Source of the DNA: an uncultured Vicinamibacterales bacterium | GTDB taxonomy: Bacteria > Acidobacteriota > Vicinamibacteria > Vicinamibacterales > UBA8438 | Length of the DNA stretch: 64,000 bases | Reading direction: 5' to 3' | Assembly: GCA_958295905.1 (NCBI GenBank) | Contig: OY282382.1 | Span: 2,690,001 to 2,754,000 of the forward strand | Shown: piece after piece, positions 57,648 through 64,000 of the stretch | Layout of the letters: each line of letters begins with the position of its first letter | Numbering within the stretch: the first letter of the stretch is position 1 | Notes under the pieces: model-generated | Seen by the model: the letters and a program-made list of their open reading frames with translations, nothing else | Database searches by the model: none | What the model was told of the DNA's origin: nothing | Program-made: the position numbers and the translations under genes

Positions 57648-59063
57648 ATGCGTCTTTATAACACCCTGACACGGCAGGAGGAGCCGTTCACGCCGTTGCG
57701 TGGCCGGACGGCGCGCATGTATACGTGCGGGCTGACCGTCTACGCGCGCGGCCACATCGGCAACTTCCGGACCTTCGTCGCCCTCGACGTGCTGAGACGA
57801 ACATTGAAGCACGTGGCCGGATTCGACGTGCGGCAGGTGATGAACTTCACCGACGTCGACGATCGGACCATCGTCGAGTCGCGGGCCGCGGCGGTCCCGC
57901 TGCGCCAATACACGGATCGGTTCATCGCCGCCTTCGGTGAAGACGCCGCGTCGCTCGGGTTGGAGTCGGTCGAAGCGTACCCCCGCGCGACCGACGAAGA
58001 GAACCTGCGGTCGATGGTCGAGATGATTCAGGCTTTGGAGAGCAACGGGCATACCTACCGCAGCGACGGATCCGTGTACTTCCGCATCGCGACGCTGCCC
58101 GCGTACGGCAAGCTGGCGCGGCTCGACCATGACGGGATGAAGCCGGGGGCCCGCGTGGACTCGGATCGCTACGACAAGGACGATGCGCGCGACTTCGTCC
58201 TCTGGAAGGCGACCACCGCCGAGGAGCCGACCTGGGACTTCGGGGTCGGGCCGGGGCGTCCGGGATGGCACATCGAGTGCTCGGCGATGGCGCATCGTCT
58301 GCTCGACGGGTCCCCCATCGACATTCACGCCGGCGGCGTCGACCTCGTGTTTCCGCATCACGAGAACGAGATCGCCCAGGCGGAAGGGGCGACCGGCCGG
58401 ACCTTCTCGCGGTTCTGGGTGCACGTCGAGCATCTGCTGCTCGACGAGGGCGCCAAGATGTCGAAGTCGCTGGGCAACGTCTTCACCGTGCCCGACGTGC
58501 TCGAACGGGGATATCGGGCCTCGGCCCTGCGCTACGCGCTGCTGTCGGTCCACTACCGGAAGCAGTTGCGGTTCACCTGGGGGGGGCTCGATCAGGCGGA
58601 AGAGGCGCTGAAGCGGATCACGGCGTGTCTCGCCCGGCTCGAGGCTCTCCGCGGCGGCGCGGCGCATGCCGAGGTCGCGGCTCGGGTCGAGACGGCGCGG
58701 CGCGATTTCGACGACCGGCTGGCGCACGACCTGAACGTGCCGGGCGGTCTCGGGGTCCTGTTCGAGCTGGTGCGGTACGTCAATACGGCGATCGACGCCG
58801 GCGAACTCGGCCGGCCCGACGTCGCGATCGTTCGGGCGGCCTTCGACGGCTTCGATCGGGTGCTGGGGGTCATTGCCCTCCGGCAGGCGGAAGAGACCCT
58901 GGCGGACGTGCCGGTCGACGAGATCGAACGATTGATTGCCGAACGGAGGGCGGCCCGCGCCCGCCGCGATTTCGCCGCGGCCGACGGCATTCGCGACGAC
59001 CTCGACGCGCGGGGCATCCTGCTCGAAGACACCCCCGCCGGTACTCGCTGGCAGCGAAAGTAG
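57648..59063 (+). CDS. cysS: Cysteine--tRNA ligase
   Basis: 471 aa. CTCGLTVY-type motif MYTCGLTVYARGHIGNFRTFVALD (HIGH variant HIGN), zinc ligand segments IECSAMA and HH-E in FPHHENEIAQAEGA, and KMSKS in GAKMSKSLGNVFTV. C-terminal DALR-like helical domain. ATG57648 (RLYNT...) has GAGGCGG just before; the frame opens at 57588 inside repeat D2. Length normal for the family. Confidence 0.97.
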   Translation: MRLYNTLTRQEEPFTPLRGRTARMYTCGLTVYARGHIGNFRTFVALDVLRRTLKHVAGFDVRQVMNFTDVDDRTIVESRAAAVPLRQYTDRFIAAFGEDAASLGLESVEAYPRATDEENLRSMVEMIQALESNGHTYRSDGSVYFRIATLPAYGKLARLDHDGMKPGARVDSDRYDKDDARDFVLWKATTAEEPTWDFGVGPGRPGWHIECSAMAHRLLDGSPIDIHAGGVDLVFPHHENEIAQAEGATGRTFSRFWVHVEHLLLDEGAKMSKSLGNVFTVPDVLERGYRASALRYALLSVHYRKQLRFTWGGLDQAEEALKRITACLARLEALRGGAAHAEVAARVETARRDFDDRLAHDLNVPGGLGVLFELVRYVNTAIDAGELGRPDVAIVRAAFDGFDRVLGVIALRQAEETLADVPVDEIERLIAERRAARARRDFAAADGIRDDLDARGILLEDTPAGTRWQRK

Positions 59064-59165
59064 TTTGGCCCGGCTCTTGCTTACCAGCTCGTGGCGAAAG
59101 TCCCCGCTGCCTTCGGGCGGCGACGCATCCCGCCTGACGGCGTCGTTCGTCGGTTGCCTATGCCC

Positions 59166-59292
59166 AACCGTCATGATCGGGGACGCCGATCACCCCGACG
59201 CCGCGGAACGTCGGGACCTGTCTCACCGGAAACCGTCATGATCGGGGACGCCGATCACCCCGACGCCGCGAAACGTCGGGACCTGTTTCACG
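59166..59292. repeat. Tandem duplication, about 64-bp unit, twice
   Basis: ACCGTCATGATCGGGGACGC recurs at about 59168 and 59233, each followed by CGATCACCCCGACGCCGCG and AACGTCGGGACCTGT. Each unit contains a GGGGACGCCGATC hairpin. Gene-free. Confidence 0.8.
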
Positions 59293-59323
59293 GCGATACG
59301 CGCCCTCCTCACGCTTGGTCGGG

Positions 59324-59400
59324 CACGGGCGTTCTTTGCCCGCGGGCGCTCTTCAGCCCGCCGGCGCCCTCGCCGCTCCCGGGGCGGCGCGGGGTTTTCG
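59324..59400. repeat. Family C palindromic repeat, copy C3 (inverted)
   Basis: Reads GGGCGCTCTTCAGCCCGCCG, the reverse complement of the C1/C2 core, with CGTTCTTTGCCCGCG in front (matching CGCGGGCAGAGAACG in C2). It is just upstream of yraN. Confidence 0.65.
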
Positions 59401-59428
59401 CCGCGGGCGGTTACGCCGTCGCCGAACG

Positions 59429-59803
59429 ATGACGAGCGCGCGCCAATCGCTCGGTCGGCACGGCGAGGATCTCGCCTGCGGCGAGTTGCGGCGCCGGGGG
59501 TACGCCATTCTCGCCCGCCGGTTCCGCACGCGCTTCGGCGAAATCGACATCATCGCGCAGGACGGCCCGACGTTGGTGTTCGTCGAGGTCAAGACCCGGC
59601 GCAGCACGGCGTTCGGCGGGCCGATGGCGGCTGTGAACGCCGCCAAGCAGCGGCGGCTCGTCAACATGGCGCGCGGCTACCTGCTCGGTCTCGGCGGCGG
59701 CGCGCCGCCGTGCCGGTTCGACGTCGTCGGGGTCACCGTCGGGGCCGGCCGGCCGCCGGTCGTCGAGGTGGTGAGCGACGCGTTCCGGGCGCATCCGCCT
59801 TGA
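59429..59803 (+). CDS. YraN/UPF0102 nuclease-fold protein
   Basis: 124 aa. SARQSLGRHGEDLACGELRRRGYAILARRFRTRFGEIDIIAQDGPTLVFVEVKTRRS shows the PD-(D/E)xK-like core E-x-D-x8-9-E-V-K of the YraN family. A Holliday-junction-resolvase-like nuclease of unknown role. ATG59429 (no clear ribosome site) chosen; the frame opens earlier at 59315. Confidence 0.9.
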   Translation: MTSARQSLGRHGEDLACGELRRRGYAILARRFRTRFGEIDIIAQDGPTLVFVEVKTRRSTAFGGPMAAVNAAKQRRLVNMARGYLLGLGGGAPPCRFDVVGVTVGAGRPPVVEVVSDAFRAHPP

Positions 59804-59852
59804 TGCCGCCCGAGCCCTGTGGTACCGTATTTTGCAGGCCGCGGCAACGCGA

Positions 59853-59927
59853 GCGGGAATAACTCAGTGGTAGAGTGCGACCTTGCCAAGGTCGAAGTCG
59901 CGGGTTCGAATCCCGTTTCCCGCTCCA
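59853..59927 (+). tRNA. tRNA-Gly (GCC)
   Basis: Cloverleaf with acceptor GCGGGAA/TTCCCGC, anticodon GCC in CTTGCCAAG, TTCGAAT T-loop, discriminator T and an encoded CCA at 59925-59927. Confidence 0.97.
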
Positions 59928-60010
59928 CTCTCCCCGCGCGATGCTCCTCGTCGCATCGCCGGGGACGGCCGGCCCGCCAGGCGGTGACGCCTGTTGATCT
60001 TCCGCCCGTC

Positions 60011-60084
<74 letters not shown>

Positions 60085-60095
60085 ATCTTTCCGGA

Positions 60096-61301
60096 ATGCG
60101 ATCATCGCTGCGAGCCTTGGGGCTCTCCGTCTATCTGCCCTCGAGCCTCATGGCGGTGGCGCAGATGGCGCTGCTGGTCGTGCTGCCGCTCTACGTGCTC
60201 GACCTCGGGCGGGGCCCTTCGGTCGCGGCCCTCGTGTTCGCCATGCGCGGCCTCGGCAGCGTGGTGGTCAACGTGCCGGCGAGCTTGTTCATCGAACGCC
60301 GCGGGCACAAGGCCGGCATGTTGCTCGGCAACGGTCTGATGGCGGCGAGTGCGCTGGTCATCGCCCAGTCCGAGTCCACCGTCATCCTCGCCCTGGCCAC
60401 GCTGCTGTTCGGGGCCGGCATGGGTGCCTGGCTGCTCGCCAGGCTGGCCTGCATCACCGGGCAGGTTCCCATCCGGCAGCGGGGGACGGCCATGGCCGGC
60501 TTGGCCGGACTGCAGCGGCTGGGCATGCTGTTGGGCCCGTTGCTGGGCGGCGTGGGGGCGGAGCAGCTCGGCTTTCGGACGGTGTTCCTCGCGATCGCCG
60601 GCGCGGCGCTGCTGACCTTGGCGCTCATCTGGAAGCTGGCGCCGGGGCCGCCGCCGGCGCGCGCGCCGGGCGGCGGGGTGAGCCCCCATCCGGGCACCCG
60701 CATGCTGACCCTGGTGCCGAGCATGCTCGGCCGTTACCGCCACATCTTCCTGGGCGCGGGCGTCTTCGCGTTCTGCGTGCAGCTCCTGCGGGAGCAGCGC
60801 CGTCTGCTGGTGGTGCTCTGGGGCACCGCCATCGGGATCGATGCGGAGGCGATCGGGCTGATCGTGAGCGGTGCCTCGGTCGTCGACATGGCGATGTTCC
60901 CCTTGGCGGGTCACGTCATGGACCATTGGGGCCGGAAGGCGGCGGGCATCGGCTGCATCGGCATCCTGGGGACCGCGATGGGGCTCCTGCCGCTGACGGG
61001 TGCCACGACGACCTATCTGTGCGTGGTCGTGCTGGCGAGCATCGGCAACGGGCTGGGAAGCGGCATCGTGCTGACCCTGGGCGCCGATCTGTCTCCGGCG
61101 GCTGAACGCAGCCGGTTCCTGGGGGTATGGCGCCTCGTGGGCGACGCCGGGGCGTTGGTCGGGCCGCTGCTGACCGCGGCGGTGGCCTCGCTGGGCGCCG
61201 CCCTGACCCTGACCTGGCTGATCGGGGTCATTGGCGCCGCGGTGCTGTGGCGGCGGGTGCCGGAGACGCTGCGGCTCGCGGTAACCGTCGCCGAAGGCTA
61301 G
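60096..61301 (+). CDS. MFS transporter (12 TM)
   Basis: 401 aa. ATG60096. Twelve predicted membrane segments in two six-helix halves; the motif A-like FIERRGHKAGMLLGNGLMAA (loop 2-3) and HVMDHWGRKAAGIGCIGILG (loop 8-9) mark the MFS family. The central loop is Pro/Gly-rich (GPPPARAPGG). Substrate unknown; a drug/efflux-type exporter is likely. The stop codon (61299-61301) lies inside the CTAG end of a family E element. Confidence 0.88.
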   Translation: MRSSLRALGLSVYLPSSLMAVAQMALLVVLPLYVLDLGRGPSVAALVFAMRGLGSVVVNVPASLFIERRGHKAGMLLGNGLMAASALVIAQSESTVILALATLLFGAGMGAWLLARLACITGQVPIRQRGTAMAGLAGLQRLGMLLGPLLGGVGAEQLGFRTVFLAIAGAALLTLALIWKLAPGPPPARAPGGGVSPHPGTRMLTLVPSMLGRYRHIFLGAGVFAFCVQLLREQRRLLVVLWGTAIGIDAEAIGLIVSGASVVDMAMFPLAGHVMDHWGRKAAGIGCIGILGTAMGLLPLTGATTTYLCVVVLASIGNGLGSGIVLTLGADLSPAAERSRFLGVWRLVGDAGALVGPLLTAAVASLGAALTLTWLIGVIGAAVLWRRVPETLRLAVTVAEG

Positions 61302-61430
61302 TGGTCCGTCACGTCATAAGTTTCGGACAGACGGATTTGGGTTGAACGACGTATTTCTTCTGCATAGGACTCTTGCGGTTCGAGGCGAGTACCCCGGCGA
61401 CCCCTGTTTTTAGTCGTGGCGATGCACTAG
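61298..61430. mobile_element. Family E MITE, copy E2 (CTAG ends)
   Basis: 133 bp, starting CTAGTGGTCCGTCACG and ending CGTGGCGATGCACTAG, an imperfect inverted-repeat pair. Internally like E1 at 13971-14102. Its left CTAG forms the stop of the MFS gene; its right CTAG abuts D3. Confidence 0.8.
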
Positions 61431-61536
61431 AGTCTGCGCCGCAGGGAAAATCAGCCCCCACATATAGTGGAGTTGAAGGTCTACGACTACTATATGCAGC
61501 GTCTAATCGTGCCCAATCGTTCCACGGCGCAGACTC
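61430..61536 (+). mobile_element. Family D MITE, copy D3
   Basis: 107 bp, ends GAGTCTGCGCCGCAG and CCACGGCGCAGACTCC. Includes the nested palindrome CATATAGT/ACTATATG and the same GTCTAATCGTGCCCAATCG block as D1. Inserted next to E2 without a gap. Confidence 0.85.
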
Positions 61537-61622
61537 CCTGGCCCGGAAATCGTCGCCTGCGGCTCCGATTGCCGCCCAACCAACCCTCCCAGGAATCCGC
61601 GCCGTTCCACGGCGCAGACTCC
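61537..61622 (-). repeat. Family B unit, inverted
   Basis: Reverse complement of a B unit: GAAATCGTCGCCTGCGGCTC, GCCGCCCAACCAACCCTCCC and the closing CGTTCCACGGCGCAGACTCC. B and D share the same terminal 16 bp, so this may be one compound unit with D3. Confidence 0.75.
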
Positions 61623-61669
61623 CCAATGACCCTGATATTCGCTCGTGGCGCCGCACTGGCCAAGTTGCC

Positions 61670-63001
61670 TCAGGGCGCTCCACGGCCGCTGCGCGCGGCC
61701 GTCAGCCGGCGCATCAGCTCGATCGTAGGCGTCGGCGCCTCGAACTCCGCTTCTTCGAGCGGCGTCCGGCCGTGGTGATCCCGGGCCTGGAAATCGGCGC
61801 CGTGGGCGGCCAGATACTCGACGATGGCATTCTCGCCAACGCGTATCGCGGCGTGCAGCGCGCTGGGCCGGCCGGCGGGGTGGACGTTCACGTCGAGCCC
61901 CAGCTCGACCAGGAGCTGCACGGCCTCCAGGCTGCGGCCGCGGGTCGCGAGCAGCACCGCGCCGGCGCCCTCGTCGGACCGCGCCGCGGGGTCCGCTCCG
62001 AGACCGAGCAGCAGCCGCAGCATGTCCACGTCGCCGGACCGGGCGGCCGTCAGAAAGGGGGTGAGGCCGCTGCTGCGGCGTGCCGCCGCCGGGGCCCAGT
62101 CGTCTCCCCGTCCGGTGCGCGCGTCCAGATCGGCCCCGCGGACGACGAGCGTCCGAACCATGTCGAGGTTGCCCTGCCGCACCGCGGCATGGAGCGGCGT
62201 GCTGCCGGTGCGGTCCCGGACGTTCACGTCGGCGCCCTGATCGAGCATCAGCCTGGTGACGGCGTCACTGCCGGCGGCGATGGCCAGCAGGAAGGCGGTG
62301 CCGCCGGCGGCGGTGGTGACGTGGGGGTCGGCCCCGGCCGCGATCAGCGCCCGCGCGCTCGCGGCGTCCCCCTGCTGGGCCGCGAACAGGATGGGCCGGA
62401 AGCCGTTGCGGGAGACCGCGTTCACGTCGGCGCCCCGCTCGACGAGGAGGCCGGCGATGGACGGATGCCCCCCGGCGATGGCCCACATCAACGGCGTCTG
62501 GCCCATGCGCGATTCGGTCACGCTCACATCGGCGCCCCGGTCGAGCAGCAGCCGCACCAGCGCCTCGTTGCCGCCGTGCACCGCGGCCAGCAACGCCGTG
62601 CCGCCGCTCCAGCGGGCGGTGTTCACGCTCGCGCCGGCATCGAGGAGCAGCCGGGCGAGCGCCAGGCTGCCGTTGGCGCAGGCCAACAGCAGCGGGGTCT
62701 CCCCGTTCTCGTCCGCCGGGTCGGGATCGGCCCCCGCGCGCAGCAGGACGGCGGCGATGCCGGCGTCGCCGCGGAACGCGGCCCACGACAGCGGGGTCGA
62801 TCCGTCGGCGCGGACGGCGTTGACGTCCGCCCCGCCCGCGACGAGCGCCCCCACCGCGGCGGCGTCGCGTCGCTGCACGGCGTCGAACAGCCGTGCGGCC
62901 GAGCCTGACGCCTGCGCGGCAGCCGCCGGCGGGCCCGTCAGCGCGAGGACGATCAGGACGGCGCCGGCGCGGTATCCCCGTAAGGTGGTCATGGTGGTCA
63001 T
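61670..63001 (-). CDS. Secreted ankyrin-repeat protein
   Basis: 443 aa with an N-terminal signal peptide (TLRGYRAGAVLIVLALTGPPAAAAQ). About eleven to twelve ankyrin units follow, e.g. ADGSTPLSWAAFRGDAGIAAVLLRAGADPD, NGETPLLLACANGSLALARLLLDAGASVN, TGSTPLHAAVRQGNLDMVRTLVVRGADLD. A looser insertion sits near GRGDDWAPAAARRSSGL. Likely a periplasmic or secreted binding scaffold. Divergent from and 67 nt away from the PSCyt3 gene; ankyrin plus PSCyt3 pairs are common in Acidobacteria. Confidence 0.92.
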   Translation of the reverse strand: MTTMTTLRGYRAGAVLIVLALTGPPAAAAQASGSAARLFDAVQRRDAAAVGALVAGGADVNAVRADGSTPLSWAAFRGDAGIAAVLLRAGADPDPADENGETPLLLACANGSLALARLLLDAGASVNTARWSGGTALLAAVHGGNEALVRLLLDRGADVSVTESRMGQTPLMWAIAGGHPSIAGLLVERGADVNAVSRNGFRPILFAAQQGDAASARALIAAGADPHVTTAAGGTAFLLAIAAGSDAVTRLMLDQGADVNVRDRTGSTPLHAAVRQGNLDMVRTLVVRGADLDARTGRGDDWAPAAARRSSGLTPFLTAARSGDVDMLRLLLGLGADPAARSDEGAGAVLLATRGRSLEAVQLLVELGLDVNVHPAGRPSALHAAIRVGENAIVEYLAAHGADFQARDHHGRTPLEEAEFEAPTPTIELMRRLTAARSGRGAP

Positions 63002-63068
63002 GATGGCGCAATGGTAAACTGCGGGCGTCGTGTCTCGCCAGAGCGCCTCTCGGCCGAGTGAGGGAACG

Positions 63069-64000
63069 GTGCGGAGCATCGCCGTCGCCGCGGTGCTGAT
63101 GCTGCTGCCGGGGACGATGACGGCGGGCGCCGCCGTTCAGGCGGTCTCCCCGGAGCGGCCCGCCCCGCCTGCGCGGTCCGTCGCATCCCCGCCGCCGGCC
63201 CAGCCGGCTCCGTCGGTCCCGCCGGGCGGCGAGCTGCTGCAGGCCACCGTCGACCGCTACTGCCTCGCGTGCCACAACGACCGGACCCGAACCGCCGGGT
63301 TGACCCTGGCCGGCGTGCGGGCGTCGGCGGTGGCGGCGCAGGCGCCGGTTCTCGAGAAGGTCCTGCGCAAGCTTCGCGCGGGGGAGATGCCTCCGGCCGG
63401 GCGGCCGGCCCCGGACCCCGGCGCGCGGGCGCAGCTCGTGGCGTGGCTCGAGACCGAGCTCGATGATGCGGCGGCCGAGCGGCCCGACCCGGGTTCGCCG
63501 GCCATTCACCGGCTGAACCGGGCCGAGTACCGCAACGCCGTTCGGGATCTGCTGGGGCTGGACCTCGACCATGCGCGCGACCTGCCGGCCGACGACTCCG
63601 GCTACGGATTCGACAACATCGGCGACGTGCTGACGGTGTCGCCGCTGCACGTCGAGAAGTACGTCAGCGCGGCGCGGCGCGTCAGCCGGCTCGCGGTCGG
63701 CACCGGCACCCCGCGTCCGGTCTTGCGGCGCTACCGCCCGGCGGGCGGGGGGGAGGAGATCGACGGACTGCCGCCCAACGAACGCGGCGGCATCCTGTTT
63801 CGGCACTACTTTCCCTTCGACGCCGAGTACACGGTTCAGGTACGGGTTCGCGGGCGCCGCGCGCCGGGCATGCCGGCCCCGAAGCTTGATGTGCGGCTCG
63901 ACGGGGCGCGCGTACGCCTGCTGGACGCCGACTTCGACACCGAAGAGGCGAACCAGGGCAGCCGCACCTTCGAGGTGCGGTTGGCGCTGGCGGCCGGCGA
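63069..64000 (+). CDS. PSCyt3/DUF1587 cytochrome c-like exported protein, 3' truncated by window
   Basis: Only the first 310 codons lie in the window. GTG63069 follows GAGTGAGGGAACG and gives a signal peptide (MRSIAVAAVLMLLPGTMTAGAA). Cytochrome c domain with heme motif CLACH, KVLRKLRAGEMPPAGRP and a Pro-rich linker, then DUF1587 (AIHRLNRAEYRNAVRDLLGLDLD...DDSGYGFDNIGDVLTVSPLHVEKY). DUF1592, DUF1588 and DUF1585 are expected beyond the window. An earlier GTG at 63030 is possible. Same functional class as the PSCyt1 gene at 4999. Confidence 0.92.
   Translation, partial: MRSIAVAAVLMLLPGTMTAGAAVQAVSPERPAPPARSVASPPPAQPAPSVPPGGELLQATVDRYCLACHNDRTRTAGLTLAGVRASAVAAQAPVLEKVLRKLRAGEMPPAGRPAPDPGARAQLVAWLETELDDAAAERPDPGSPAIHRLNRAEYRNAVRDLLGLDLDHARDLPADDSGYGFDNIGDVLTVSPLHVEKYVSAARRVSRLAVGTGTPRPVLRRYRPAGGGEEIDGLPPNERGGILFRHYFPFDAEYTVQVRVRGRRAPGMPAPKLDVRLDGARVRLLDADFDTEEANQGSRTFEVRLALAAG

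Overview
The window looks like a chromosomal segment of a GC-rich, probably diderm, soil- or sponge-type Acidobacteriota bacterium. A Vicinamibacteria-like lineage is my best guess, from gene content only. The pointers are planctomycete/acidobacterial-type cytochrome genes (PSCyt1/DUF1549-DUF1553 paired with DUF1501, and a PSCyt3/DUF1587 gene), a BshC bacillithiol enzyme, an LptE-like lipoprotein, PEGA-domain kinase-like proteins and very high GC. No rRNA or replication origin is visible. There are two tRNA genes (Gly-GCC, Cys-GCA).

Layout. 1-9.1 kb: a partial methyltransferase frame carrying two adjacent in-frame UGA codons followed by a SECIS-like hairpin, then secreted metabolic proteins (cyclase family, PHP-like metallohydrolase) and a PSCyt1-DUF1501 pair ending at a strong terminator. 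9.1-14.1 kb: an accessory island of lower GC with orphan hypothetical genes, a decayed ISL3-type transposase and small mobile repeats. 14.1-22.2 kb: DinB, Hsp20, a histone-deacetylase-like enzyme, leuS, lptE, holA, rpsT. 22.6-33.4 kb: S4 protein, alaS, recX, ilvE, a Ser/Thr kinase, rsmE, and the heat-shock operon hrcA-grpE-dnaJ-prmA. 33.5-47.1 kb: XdhC-like protein, parvulin lipoprotein, PBP1, bshC, then a pseudokinase-PEGA membrane protein whose stop overlaps the start of carA, followed by carB. 47.5-50.0 kb: a compact accessory operon (winged-helix-like protein, ParA-type ATPase, RelA/SpoT-domain nucleotidyltransferase). 50.7-64 kb: comEC, mazG, DUF1844 protein, MBL hydrolase, ribF, an RsbW-like protein, cysS, yraN, two tRNAs, an MFS transporter, a secreted ankyrin protein and the start of a PSCyt3 protein.

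The intergenic DNA is full of small repeats, several with terminal inverted repeats (families called A to F here). They tend to sit exactly at gene 3' ends, and in at least six cases the annotated stop codon lies inside or at the edge of a repeat.

The two strongest leads for undescribed biology are the tandem-UGA (possible selenocysteine) methyltransferase at the left edge and the wHTH-ParA-RelA/SpoT operon at 47.5-50.0 kb. All assignments come from reading the sequence; no database search was run.
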